DNA of 53,033 bases from Oscillospiraceae bacterium. Its GTDB lineage: Bacteria > Bacillota > Clostridia > Oscillospirales > Oscillospiraceae. The stretch covers positions 1 to 53,033 of the forward strand of contig CACXMX010000003.1 of assembly GCA_902768805.1 (NCBI GenBank). The letters are read 5' to 3'. Of this stretch, positions 1-8,019 are shown in pieces. The notes under the pieces were generated by a model. It had not been told where the DNA came from, made no database searches, and saw only the letters and a list, made by a program, of their open reading frames with translations. The stretch's first letter is position 1, and each line of letters begins with the position of its first letter. The position numbers and the translations under genes are program-made.

Positions 1-83
1 TCCGTGCCTGCTGCACCCGAAAACTGGCGTTTTTTGCGCAAGGTACAGGCAGAGACAGCACGTGAATCCTTGAATGCGAAAAT

Positions 84-111
84 GAGGACAGGAGAGAGAT
101 CTCCTGTCCTC
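84..111 (-). terminator. Hairpin downstream of tnpV
   Basis: A perfect 12-bp stem (84-95 with 100-111) with a GAGA loop lies just past the tnpV stop codon. On the minus strand it is followed by ATTTTC, a weak T-tract, so it is probably the tnpV terminator. I see nothing else to call in 1-83. Confidence 0.5.
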
Positions 112-134
112 GCATATTTGGTTCCTGTACTTTT

Positions 135-518
135 CTATGATACGTAGACGAGCTCGTGCAGCACAATCTCTTCCGCTCGGCTGCGGATGCTGTTCATACG
201 GCGCACCCATTCCATTTGATCGGTGGCCTTGAGCACCTCTGTCACCCCCTCCTGTTTTGCCATTTGTTGCATGAGAAGTTCCATCCGTTCCTCGCATGCT
301 TTGTCAATCGCGGCCAGGTGCTGATCCAGTTTGCCGGTCACGAGCAAGTTGGTGTAAAGTACGCGGCGGTGCTCTTTCAGATAGCGCTTGCGCATCCGAC
401 CGTACTTGCCGATGGGCTGTTGCTCGGATTCGTCAATTGTCAGATTGGGGAGAAGGTAATCTCCGACCTGTCTGTAGGTGCCGCCGTTACGTTCGAAAAA
501 GGACTTGTTTGTATTCAT
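135..518 (-). CDS. tnpV: TnpV-family transposon-encoded protein
   Basis: This 127-residue protein matches the TnpV family carried by clostridial mobile elements, whose function is unknown. The family core is visible: a Y-L-L-P-N-L segment near residue 20, then IGKYGRMRKRYLKEHR near residues 36-51, a LYTNLLVTGKLDQHL stretch, and the C-terminal EVLKATDQMEWVRRMN segment. I place the start at 518 because GGAGGAAACT sits directly upstream of that ATG; the frame also has an ATG at 542, but with no ribosome site. It lies near the edge of the window beside a tRNA fragment, which fits the end of an integrated element. No recombinase is visible, so the rest of the element should lie to the left. Confidence 0.85.
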   Translation of the reverse strand: MNTNKSFFERNGGTYRQVGDYLLPNLTIDESEQQPIGKYGRMRKRYLKEHRRVLYTNLLVTGKLDQHLAAIDKACEERMELLMQQMAKQEGVTEVLKATDQMEWVRRMNSIRSRAEEIVLHELVYVS

Positions 519-600
519 AGTTTCCTCCAAAACTGATCTCATAAATTCCGTTCATTTTCTTTTGCAACAGCAGGCTTTCTAACACCCATCTAACAAATAT

Positions 601-699
601 CCGATTTTTCAAAAAATCGGCAGGTTATTGTCATTGTTGGGTTTCATGGTACGACGACCTTGAAACCCTTGATTTTGCTGGAAAATACGTGGTTTTCCA
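601..699. repeat. Three short inverted repeats next to the putative att site
   Basis: The stretch 519-755 has no gene. It holds three inverted repeats: CCGATTTTT/AAAAAATCGG (601-620), GGGTTTCA (639-646) with TGAAACCC (661-668), and TGGAAAA (679-685) with TTTTCCA (693-699). Clustered inverted repeats beside a tRNA-derived core are typical of recombinase or excisionase binding regions. That role is inference. Confidence 0.4.
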
Positions 700-755
700 T
701 GCGCTTTGGTTACACCTCAGATGGCGCCTTGTGACCCCCTCTCGATAAATGGCAT

Positions 756-793
756 TCAAGAGGTCAGCGGTTCGATCCCGCTTATCTCCACCA
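756..793 (+). other. 3' fragment of a tRNA gene, probable attachment site
   Basis: The bases form the 3' part of a tRNA: AGGTC variable region, a T-arm AGCGG-TTCGATC-CCGCT, an acceptor strand TATCTCC, and encoded ACCA ending at 793. It looks most like a Firmicute tRNA-Ala 3' half, but the isotype is not certain. The matching acceptor 5' strand (GGAGATA), D-arm and anticodon are absent upstream, so this is not a complete gene. A tRNA 3' end with CCA, directly followed by a strong terminator and preceded by mobile-element sequence, is the usual signature of an attR or attL site. The intact tRNA would then lie outside the window, to the left. Confidence 0.7.
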
Positions 794-794
794 G

Positions 795-831
795 ACAAAG
801 AGACAGGCTTTGTGCCTGTCTCTTTGTTTTT
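795..831 (+). terminator. Rho-independent terminator after the tRNA fragment
   Basis: A perfect 14-bp stem (795-808 with 814-827) and a 5-nt loop are followed by a T-run. It starts two bases after the CCA, so it is the original terminator of the interrupted tRNA gene. Confidence 0.85.
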
Positions 832-944
832 GCGTGCGTGCCAGAGCTTTTCCTATAATTCGGCCGATGTTTTTTCCGTGGATATTAGTTATACTGAAGC
901 AACCGTCCGGGGTCACTATGGCGGCCGAAAAGCAAGGTTGAATC

Positions 945-2258
945 ATGGAGCTGTTTGACAGGAAAAAACTCACGGCGCTTATCTGGCCGCTGCTGGTGGA
1001 GCAGCTGCTCAGCGTTCTGGTGGGCATGGCGGATGTGCTGATGGTCGCGGTGCTCGGCGAGGCGGCCATTTCTGGCGTGTCGCTGGTGGACGCGCTCAAC
1101 AATCTGTTCATGCAGGTGCTTTTCGCCCTGTGCGCGGGCGGCACCGTGGTCTGCGCGCAGCTGATCGGTGCCGGGGACAGCGCCCGTGCCTCAAAGGCCG
1201 GAGGTCAGCTTTATTTCATCACGGGTACCGCCATGACAGCGGTCATGCTGTTTTTCCTTGCGGGCGGCAGGAGATTCCTGGGAGTGCTTTACGGCCGCGT
1301 GGATTCCGCGGTGATGGACAGCGCGGCGCTCTATTTCTCCATCACGGCGCTCTCCTTTCCTCTGCTGGCCGTGTATAATTCCGGCATCGCGATCTTCCGC
1401 GCGCAGGGAAACACAAAGCTCTCCATGAAGGTCTCGCTCAGGATGAACGTGCTCAACGTGATCGGCAACGCGTTTTGTATTTTCGTGCTGAAAATGGGCG
1501 TGGCCGGCGTGGCTATCCCCACCGTGCTGGCAAGGGGATACGCTGCGGCGGTCATCACGCGGAGGATCATGAAACCGGAAAACCCGCTGCGTCTGCGCTC
1601 GGCGGCGGATCTGCGCCCGAACGGAGAGCTGCTGCGCAAGGTGCTCTCCATCGGTCTGCCCAACGGGATGGAAAGCGGCCTGTTCCGTCTCGGCACGGTA
1701 CTGCTGCAGAGCCTGGTCTCCACCCTGGGCACGGCGTCCATCGCGGCCTATGCCGTGGCCAACAATCTGGCCACCTATCTGTATCTGCCGGGAAACGCTC
1801 TCGGCGCTGCGATGATCACCGTTGTGGGACAGTGCTACGGAGCAAAGGAATATGCCCAGGCGAAAAAGAACGCCCTGAGGCTGCTGGCGCTCAATTATAT
1901 CATAGCGGGCGTCATTGCCGCGGCGTTCATCGTCGGAAGCGGCTTCTGGGTCGGACTTTACCGGCTCACCGGAGAGGCCAAAGCGCTCGCCCGCGGACTG
2001 ATCACGGCTCACTCGGCCGCCATGGTGATATGGCCGACCGCGTTTCTGTTCGCGTATTATTTCCGGGCCATCGGGAAAGCCGCCTTTACGATGTGGGTGG
2101 CGATCGCTGCCATGTGGATCTTCCGGATCGGCCTGGCGTATCTGTTCGTGCGGGTCCTGGGCATGAGCGTACTGGGCGTGTGGTACGCCATGTTCGTCGA
2201 CTGGGCTTTCCGTACAGCCGTTTATCTGTACAAATTCCCAAAGAGCCTTTCGGCGTGA
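945..2258 (+). CDS. MATE-family multidrug/toxin exporter
   Basis: A 437-residue polytopic membrane protein of the MATE (NorM/DinF-like) family, expected to export organic cations or drugs in exchange for Na+ or H+. The length and about twelve hydrophobic segments fit the family. The start MELFDRKKLTALIWPLLVEQ and the DALNNLFMQVLFALCAGGT region are typical of the first half; the second half repeats the fold from about residue 235 (GLPNGMESGLFRLG). The ATG at 945 is preceded by AAGG at a usable distance. The gene stands alone between the tRNA terminator and a strong hairpin. The substrate cannot be read from sequence. Confidence 0.9.
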   Translation: MELFDRKKLTALIWPLLVEQLLSVLVGMADVLMVAVLGEAAISGVSLVDALNNLFMQVLFALCAGGTVVCAQLIGAGDSARASKAGGQLYFITGTAMTAVMLFFLAGGRRFLGVLYGRVDSAVMDSAALYFSITALSFPLLAVYNSGIAIFRAQGNTKLSMKVSLRMNVLNVIGNAFCIFVLKMGVAGVAIPTVLARGYAAAVITRRIMKPENPLRLRSAADLRPNGELLRKVLSIGLPNGMESGLFRLGTVLLQSLVSTLGTASIAAYAVANNLATYLYLPGNALGAAMITVVGQCYGAKEYAQAKKNALRLLALNYIIAGVIAAAFIVGSGFWVGLYRLTGEAKALARGLITAHSAAMVIWPTAFLFAYYFRAIGKAAFTMWVAIAAMWIFRIGLAYLFVRVLGMSVLGVWYAMFVDWAFRTAVYLYKFPKSLSA

Positions 2259-2278
2259 TGAATCAGAAAGCGAAAAAT

Positions 2279-2308
2279 CGGCGCCGGCGGGAACTCCCGC
2301 CGGCGCCG
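2279..2308. terminator. GC-rich hairpin after the MATE gene
   Basis: A 13-bp all-G/C stem with a 4-nt loop (AACT) lies 20 bases after the MATE stop codon. The plus strand lacks a clean T-run. The minus strand has ATTTTT. It may stabilise the 3' end rather than terminate efficiently. Confidence 0.5.
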
Positions 2309-2327
2309 CATATTCTTTATCGTAAAG

Positions 2328-2356
2328 TTGAGGAAACGATCCATTTGTATTATAAT
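2328..2356 (+). promoter_or_regulatory. Sigma-A promoter for the binding-protein gene
   Basis: TTGAGG (2328-2333), a 17-bp spacer and a perfect TATAAT (2351-2356) lie 100 bases upstream of the lipoprotein start at 2456. Confidence 0.7.
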
Positions 2357-2455
2357 AATAAAAACAGCGTTTATCCGTGTTCGGACTGCGGCCGCGCCGG
2401 AGTCCGGACGGAACAGAGGATAAGGCCGTACGGCCCGAATACAGGTGAGGGAAAA

Positions 2456-4123
2456 ATGCGTAGAAGCGGTAAAACCATAGCGGCGCTGCTCGCGCTGCTG
2501 CTGATATGCGGGAGCGTTTCCGGCTGTGCCGGAGAGGCGGCGGAGCCGGCAGAAGCGGATCCGGCGGCGGAAACCGGCAGCACGGCCGTGGAGCCGGGGC
2601 TTGCGCGGATCGCTCTTTCGGATCCGATCGGCACGCTGGACGTGCACAGGAATACGGAGGACTATATGCTTCCGCTCAATATCTATGAGCGGCTGTTCGA
2701 TATCCGGGTGAACGAAGACGGGACCACCGCTCTGGCCGAAGGCCTCGCCAAGGACTGGTCGGTATCCGAAGACGGGCGGACCTATCGCTTCACCCTGCGC
2801 GACGACGCGTATTTCTCCGACGGTTCGCCGGTAAAGGCTTCGGACGTGGCGTTCACCTTTACGCGCATGCTGGCGCTGCCGGACAGCCGCCAGTCGGATT
2901 TCGCGGATCTGATCAGCGGCGCCGCGGAGGTGATGGCGGGCACGGCCGACACCCTTTCGGGCATTCGCGTGCTTGATGAGAGGAACCTGGAGATCACGCT
3001 GTCCGAGCCGTTCGCCGGTTATCTCTATATGCTGGCCACGCCGTCGTGCAGTATTCTGAGCGAGAAGTGCGTCACGGAGGCGGGGGACGATTTCGGCCGG
3101 TCGGCGGAGCACACGGTGGGCTCCGGGCCGTATATGGTGACGGAGTATACGGATACCCTCGTCACGGTGGAGCGGAACCCGTATTATCACTGCCATGAGG
3201 GCGAGGTCCTCACCGTGAATCGGGCGGAGTTCCCGGTGCTGGCTCCGGCGCTGATCGACCGCATGTTTCGCGCCGGAGAGCTTGATCTGCTGGACCTCAG
3301 CCGGGTGAATCCCGAGGTGGCCGGAGAGATCTCGGCCTCGGCCCCGGACCGCCTGATCGAATACAGCCGCATGGAAGTCCAGTACCTGATGCTGAATGTG
3401 GAAACGCCGCCGCTCAACGACGTTCGCATCCGCAGAGCCGTACAGATGGCCATAAACCGGCAGAGACTTCTCGACGAGCTGTTTAACGGAAACGGAAGAC
3501 TGCTCGACGGCATTTTTCCCAAGGGCCTGATCGGGTACAGCGAGGCCAATCAGGGCTGGCTGCGCTATGATCCCGCCGAAGCCGCGAGGCTTATTGCCGA
3601 GGTGCCGGAGGCGAAGAACGCGCGGCTGGAGCTTGCGGCAAATTCCCAAAGCGAGATCCGGACGCTCCGCATGCTGGAGATGATCCGGGAGGATCTCAGC
3701 GCCGCGGGACTCAACGTCTCGATCGTCTCCTATGACGACGACAGCCGCATGTATCTGCGCAGAGCGGGGCTGCTGATGGCCTACACAGGGGAATGGAGCG
3801 CGGATTTCAACGATCCGGACAATTTTATCTATACCTTTTTCGGCAGCCGGGCGAAGACCCTGTCCCGCTCCGGCAACTACAGCGACGAGTCGGTGATCGC
3901 CCGGATCGCGGCGGCGCGCACTCTGCAGGATGAGAAGGAACGGCTGGCCGAGTATGCCGAACTTGAGAGGATCCTGATCAGGGACGAGGCGGTCTGGGTG
4001 CCGCTGTTTTCCACAGAGCATCTGTTCATACCGGGAGACCGGCTGGAGAGCTTCACTCCCTTCTGGGCAGGCTGGGGATCGCTGTATCTGAAGGACGTCG
4101 TCCTGAAGCCGGAAGAGCGCTGA
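2456..4123 (+). CDS. ABC transporter substrate-binding lipoprotein, family 5 (peptide/nickel type)
   Basis: A 555-residue extracytoplasmic solute-binding protein of the OppA/DppA/NikA family. The signal peptide ends in a lipobox (VSG-C24), so it should be anchored on the outer face of the membrane. Family signatures include EGLAKDWSVSEDGRTYRFTL, DAYFSDGSPVKASDVAFTF, VGSGPYMV and VERNPYYH. The start is set at 2456 because GGTGAGGG precedes it and a signal peptide follows; the frame is open much further upstream but only as shadow of the MATE gene. No permease or ATPase genes follow. Instead, 28 bases downstream, comes a sensor phosphatase, so this protein may work as a ligand-presenting partner rather than a transporter component. 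The ligand is unknown. Confidence 0.85.
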   Translation: MRRSGKTIAALLALLLICGSVSGCAGEAAEPAEADPAAETGSTAVEPGLARIALSDPIGTLDVHRNTEDYMLPLNIYERLFDIRVNEDGTTALAEGLAKDWSVSEDGRTYRFTLRDDAYFSDGSPVKASDVAFTFTRMLALPDSRQSDFADLISGAAEVMAGTADTLSGIRVLDERNLEITLSEPFAGYLYMLATPSCSILSEKCVTEAGDDFGRSAEHTVGSGPYMVTEYTDTLVTVERNPYYHCHEGEVLTVNRAEFPVLAPALIDRMFRAGELDLLDLSRVNPEVAGEISASAPDRLIEYSRMEVQYLMLNVETPPLNDVRIRRAVQMAINRQRLLDELFNGNGRLLDGIFPKGLIGYSEANQGWLRYDPAEAARLIAEVPEAKNARLELAANSQSEIRTLRMLEMIREDLSAAGLNVSIVSYDDDSRMYLRRAGLLMAYTGEWSADFNDPDNFIYTFFGSRAKTLSRSGNYSDESVIARIAAARTLQDEKERLAEYAELERILIRDEAVWVPLFSTEHLFIPGDRLESFTPFWAGWGSLYLKDVVLKPEER

Positions 4124-4151
4124 GGACCGGGCGGGATCACGGGAGGTTCGC

Positions 4152-6404
4152 ATGAAAGAAAGCCTTCGAGCAAAAGTCTTTAAAATGAATATCATGCTGA
4201 TCGCCGCGGCGCTTGTGATATTCACGCTGGTGGGCATCTACCGCCTTACCCGCTATGCCGGCCTCATGGAGGAGGCGAGCCGGGAACAGAACACCGTCAT
4301 CATGGATACGATGTCGGATTCCATGCGGGATATGGCCACGGAAAGCCTTCGGAAGTATGTCATTGCCGAGGCGAGGATCATCGACGGGGAGTTCTGGACC
4401 ATGCGCCACGATCTGGAGATCCTGGCCAGACAGGTGCAGATGGTGCTGGAGGAGCCCTCCGCCTATTCTCCCGTGGAGGTGCCGCTCCCCTCGCAGGCGG
4501 ATGCGGGAAAGCTCACGCTGCAGCTGCTCTATTCCGACAAAGCCGACACGGAGGATCCCGAACTGAAGGAGCAGATCCTGCGTATCGGCGGCCTTCGGAA
4601 TATGATGCTGGAGATGGTGGAGGGCGGCGATTCTTTGCTCGACTGCATGGTTTCCCTGCCGGGCGGGGCGAGCATCATCGTGGACAGGACGCCGGAGAGC
4701 AAGGTGGGGCCGAACGGCGAGGCCATGTTTTACAACGCGTACAGGCGCCCCTGGTATGTGGGGGCGATCGTCCACGGAGGGGCCTATTTCACACCGGTGA
4801 ACGTAGACAATTATTTCAACACCTACGAGGTGATGGCGGGCGTGCCCGTTTATGTGGACGGGAGACCGGCGGCCGTATGCGGCGGCTCCGTCCGGCTGGA
4901 GTCTTTGGCGGATATTATCACCGGGGCGAAGCTCGGCGAGTATACCGATACCTGCCTGATCAACGAAAACGGCCTCATGATCTATTCCTCGCGGACGGAC
5001 GGTGAACTGGGGCATGTGGGAGCGGAACTGAAAAGTCTTCAGGACAGCAGCAACGCGGGCCTCGTGACGCTGGCGGACGAAGCGCTGCGGGGAGGAACGG
5101 GCTTCTCGCTGCTTGAGATCGACGGGAAACAGACCTATATCGCCTACGCGCCGATCTCTACGCTCGGCTGGACGCTGCTCCTGAGCATTTCTCAGGAGAA
5201 TCTGAACGCCACGGCGTATCTGGTGGCGGAGAAGACGGACGCGATCATGGAGGCGTCCATAGCCGGGCTGCGGGGCGGCATGGGCAGGCTTGCCGTGTCG
5301 ACCGGCGTCATCGCAGCCGTGATGCTCATCTTTGCCGCGCTGCTGTCGCTTGTTTTCTCCAAGCGGCTGGTCGACCCCATCAAGAGGATGACTCTGCGCG
5401 TTTCGGAGATGCAGGGAGACGACATGAGCTTCCAGGTGGAGGACGTCCTGCTCACCGGAGACGAGATAGAGGTGCTGGCGCGGGCGTTCGCCAGCATGTC
5501 GGAAAAGATGCGCGGCTATGTCCGCGAGATCGTGGATATCACGTCGGAAAAGCAGCGGCTGGACACCGAACTGTCCATCGCGGCGGATATCCAGGCGAAT
5601 ATGCTGCCCACGCATTTCCCCGCTTTTCCGGATCGAAAAGAGTTCGATCTGTACGCGGTAATGGATCCCGCCAAGGAAGTGGGCGGGGATTTCTACGATT
5701 TCTTCCTGATCGACGACGACCGGCTGGCTCTGGTCATGGCGGATGTGTCGGGCAAGGGCGTTCCGGCGTCTCTGTTCATGGTGGTCTCCAAAACCCTGAT
5801 CAAGAATGTCACCCTCACCGGCCGATGCGGCAGTCCGGCCGAGATCCTGGAGGAAGTCAACGACCATCTGTGCGAGGGCAACGAGGACGACATGTTTGTA
5901 ACGGCATGGCTCGGGATCCTGACGATATCCACGGGCGAACTCGTTTCCGCCTGCGCGGGTCATGAGTACCCCGTGTTCTATCGGAAGGACAGGGGCTTTG
6001 TGCTCGAGCACGATCCGCACGGTCTGGCCATGGGCGCGATGGAGGGCACGGAGTATAAAAACGTCCGCTGGAAAATGGACAGCGGAGACATGCTTTTCCT
6101 GTATACCGACGGCGTGCCCGAGGCCAACAACACCCGCGAGGAGCTTTTCGGGGTGGAGCGGATGATGACCGCCCTGGACTCGAGCATGCGGGAGGCGAGA
6201 GCGGACGGCCCCTCGGACCGGACGGATCTGAAGGCGTTCCTCGGCTGCTTCAGATCGCGGATCGATGAATTCTCGGGGGACGCCCCGCAGTTTGACGACC
6301 TGACCATGATGTGCGTGGAATACCGCGGCAGCGACGCCGCGGGTCCGACGGCGGACCGGTCCTGTGAAGAAGAAGGGAACGATGACGGTGGAAAAAAATC
6401 ATGA
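4152..6404 (+). CDS. dCache-HAMP-SpoIIE (PP2C) sensor phosphatase
   Basis: A 750-residue membrane signalling protein. One membrane helix near residues 12-34 is followed by a large extracytoplasmic region of dCache type ending with the typical STLGWTLLLSIS near residue 336. A second helix (about 376-402) leads to a HAMP linker (SKRLVDPIKRMTLRVSEMQG), then a SpoIIE/RsbU-type PP2C phosphatase. That domain shows AADIQANMLPTHFP, KEVGGDFYDFF, MADVSGKGVPASLF and the C-terminal DDLTMM. Members of this group dephosphorylate anti-sigma-factor antagonists in response to an external ligand. GGAGG precedes the ATG. The gene follows the binding lipoprotein by 28 bases and overlaps the next gene by 23 bases, so the three are probably co-transcribed. 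No anti-sigma partner is encoded in the window. Confidence 0.9.
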   Translation: MKESLRAKVFKMNIMLIAAALVIFTLVGIYRLTRYAGLMEEASREQNTVIMDTMSDSMRDMATESLRKYVIAEARIIDGEFWTMRHDLEILARQVQMVLEEPSAYSPVEVPLPSQADAGKLTLQLLYSDKADTEDPELKEQILRIGGLRNMMLEMVEGGDSLLDCMVSLPGGASIIVDRTPESKVGPNGEAMFYNAYRRPWYVGAIVHGGAYFTPVNVDNYFNTYEVMAGVPVYVDGRPAAVCGGSVRLESLADIITGAKLGEYTDTCLINENGLMIYSSRTDGELGHVGAELKSLQDSSNAGLVTLADEALRGGTGFSLLEIDGKQTYIAYAPISTLGWTLLLSISQENLNATAYLVAEKTDAIMEASIAGLRGGMGRLAVSTGVIAAVMLIFAALLSLVFSKRLVDPIKRMTLRVSEMQGDDMSFQVEDVLLTGDEIEVLARAFASMSEKMRGYVREIVDITSEKQRLDTELSIAADIQANMLPTHFPAFPDRKEFDLYAVMDPAKEVGGDFYDFFLIDDDRLALVMADVSGKGVPASLFMVVSKTLIKNVTLTGRCGSPAEILEEVNDHLCEGNEDDMFVTAWLGILTISTGELVSACAGHEYPVFYRKDRGFVLEHDPHGLAMGAMEGTEYKNVRWKMDSGDMLFLYTDGVPEANNTREELFGVERMMTALDSSMREARADGPSDRTDLKAFLGCFRSRIDEFSGDAPQFDDLTMMCVEYRGSDAAGPTADRSCEEEGNDDGGKKS

Positions 6405-7902
6405 TTTAAGGTTTACCTACGACAGGTCCGAAGTGGGCAAATGCCTGCTGTGCCATGACCCGCTGTGCTCAAAAGCGTGTCCGCAAAGCGCCGACGTCGG
6501 GGGGATACTCCGGTCGCTGTATTTTGATAATTACCTCGGAGCGGCCGCAAAGCTGACATGCGAGTGCGTCTACTGCAACGCTCCGTGCGAGAAGGCGTGC
6601 GTCCTGGCGCGGGACAACGAGCCCGTAGCCGTCAGGGAAGTGATGCTCGACGTGAAAGCGGAGCTCCCCAACCTGCCCGCGTACAAAGCGGAAACCGCGG
6701 ATCTCTCCGCGGAGATCTGCGGAGTCCGGCTGGAAAACCCGTTTCTGCTGTCCTCTTCCGTGGTCGCGAGCTCCTACGACATGTGCCGCCGCGCGTTTGA
6801 GGCCGGCTGGGCCGGGGCCGCGTTCAAAACTGTCTGCAGCTTTCCTCAGCACGAGGCGTCGCCGCGCTTTTCGTCGGTCAAGGGGCACTCCAACGCGTTC
6901 TTCGGCTTTAAGAATATAGAGCAGCTCTCCGACCACAGCGTGGAGGAAAACACGCGGATCTTCTCGCAGCTCAGAGAAGAGTTTCCGACCAAGGTGATCA
7001 TCGCCTCCATCATGGGCCGCAACGAGGACGAATGGACCGAGCTCGCAGCAAAATGCGAAAAGGCGGGAGCGTCCGTGATCGAGTGCAATTTCTCGTGCCC
7101 CAATATGGAATCCGACGATCTCGGGATAACGATAGGGCAGTCCGAGGAGCTGATCGAGAGATTTACCGCGGCGGTCAGCAGAGGGACCGGCCTTCCCATA
7201 CTCGCGAAACTGACTCCGAACGTTACGGATATGGTGCCCATGGCCCTCGCCGCCAGGCGGGGCGGGGCGGACGGGATCTCAGCGATCAACACCGTCAATT
7301 CCATCACAGGGGTGGACATCGACACGATGACGGCTGAGCCGTCCGTGCGCGGCAGGTCCATTATCGGGGGATACTCCGGCCCCGCCGTAAAGCCGATCGC
7401 TCTCAGGTTTATCTCCGATCTCTCCAGATGCGGAGGGCTGGAGATGATGCATCTGAGCGGCATGGGCGGGATAGAGACCTGGCGGGACGCGCTGGAGTTT
7501 CTGCTTCTCGGAGCCGGCAGCGTGCAGATCACCACGGCTGTGATGCAGTACGGATACAGGATCATCGACGATCTTATCGATGGGCTGTCCGGGTTCATGA
7601 GATCCAGAGGGATCCCGAACCTGGCCGGGATCATAGGCGGTGCGGCGCATACGGTCGTCAGCCATCAGAGCATCGAAAGGGACACCGTTGTGCTGCCGGT
7701 ATTCGATCACGAAAAATGCAGCGGCTGCGGACGCTGCTACATATCCTGCATGGACGGCGGTCATCAGGCGATAGAATTCGACTCCGAAAGCCGGAGACCG
7801 CGGCTGGACGGCCGCAAATGCGTGGGGTGTCATCTGTGCCGTATGGTCTGTCCGGACAACGCGATCGGAACGGCGAAAAAGACGATAAAGAGAGGCCCCT
7901 GA
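6382..7902 (+). CDS. preA: PreA-like dihydropyrimidine dehydrogenase with extra N-terminal Fe-S domain
   Basis: A 506-residue enzyme. From about residue 100 it is collinear with E. coli PreA, the FMN-containing half of NAD-dependent dihydropyrimidine dehydrogenase: LENPFLLSSS, KVIIASIMG, IECNFSCPNM, GGADGISAINTVNSITG, GGYSGPAVKPIALRFI, SGMGGIETW. Two [4Fe-4S] motifs end the protein (CSGCGRCYISC near 445 and CVGCHLCRMVCP near 480). The first 95 residues add two more cysteine groups (CLLCHDPLCSKAC and CECVYCNAPCEKAC) of the type normally found at the N terminus of PreT or GltD-like subunits. The FAD/NAD(P)H domains of PreT are missing. I chose ATG 6382, preceded by AGAAGGGA; GTG 6364 is possible. 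The electron donor is unknown, and the true substrate may be another dihydro-pyrimidine or related ring. Confidence 0.85.
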   Translation: MTVEKNHDLRFTYDRSEVGKCLLCHDPLCSKACPQSADVGGILRSLYFDNYLGAAAKLTCECVYCNAPCEKACVLARDNEPVAVREVMLDVKAELPNLPAYKAETADLSAEICGVRLENPFLLSSSVVASSYDMCRRAFEAGWAGAAFKTVCSFPQHEASPRFSSVKGHSNAFFGFKNIEQLSDHSVEENTRIFSQLREEFPTKVIIASIMGRNEDEWTELAAKCEKAGASVIECNFSCPNMESDDLGITIGQSEELIERFTAAVSRGTGLPILAKLTPNVTDMVPMALAARRGGADGISAINTVNSITGVDIDTMTAEPSVRGRSIIGGYSGPAVKPIALRFISDLSRCGGLEMMHLSGMGGIETWRDALEFLLLGAGSVQITTAVMQYGYRIIDDLIDGLSGFMRSRGIPNLAGIIGGAAHTVVSHQSIERDTVVLPVFDHEKCSGCGRCYISCMDGGHQAIEFDSESRRPRLDGRKCVGCHLCRMVCPDNAIGTAKKTIKRGP

Positions 7903-7944
7903 TCCTGACCGGGCGACGGCGCAAAGTCTGTTCCGGATATAAGA

Positions 7945-7981
7945 ATACAGGTGCCGCGGAGATTCTCCGCGGCACCTGTAT
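7945..7981. terminator. Bidirectional hairpin between convergent genes
   Basis: A long GC-rich inverted repeat (ATACAGGTGCCGCGGAG paired with its complement) sits between the plus-strand preA gene and the minus-strand repeat-protein gene. T-rich sequence is present on both sides but is short. Confidence 0.6.
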
Positions 7982-8019
7982 TATCGGGAAATAATTTACA
8001 TAATATAATTATGAACAAC

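Noticed and set aside
756..793. A tmRNA or complete tRNA gene
   Set aside because: The T-arm and CCA are present, but no matching acceptor 5' strand, anticodon arm or tag sequence exists upstream.
1475..2455. N-terminal extension of the binding lipoprotein into the MATE gene
   Set aside because: The extension is out-of-frame MATE sequence. The promoter at 2328-2356, the ribosome site and the signal peptide set the start at 2456.
4137..6020. A 627-codon minus-strand frame
   Set aside because: It is the antisense shadow of the SpoIIE-type phosphatase gene.
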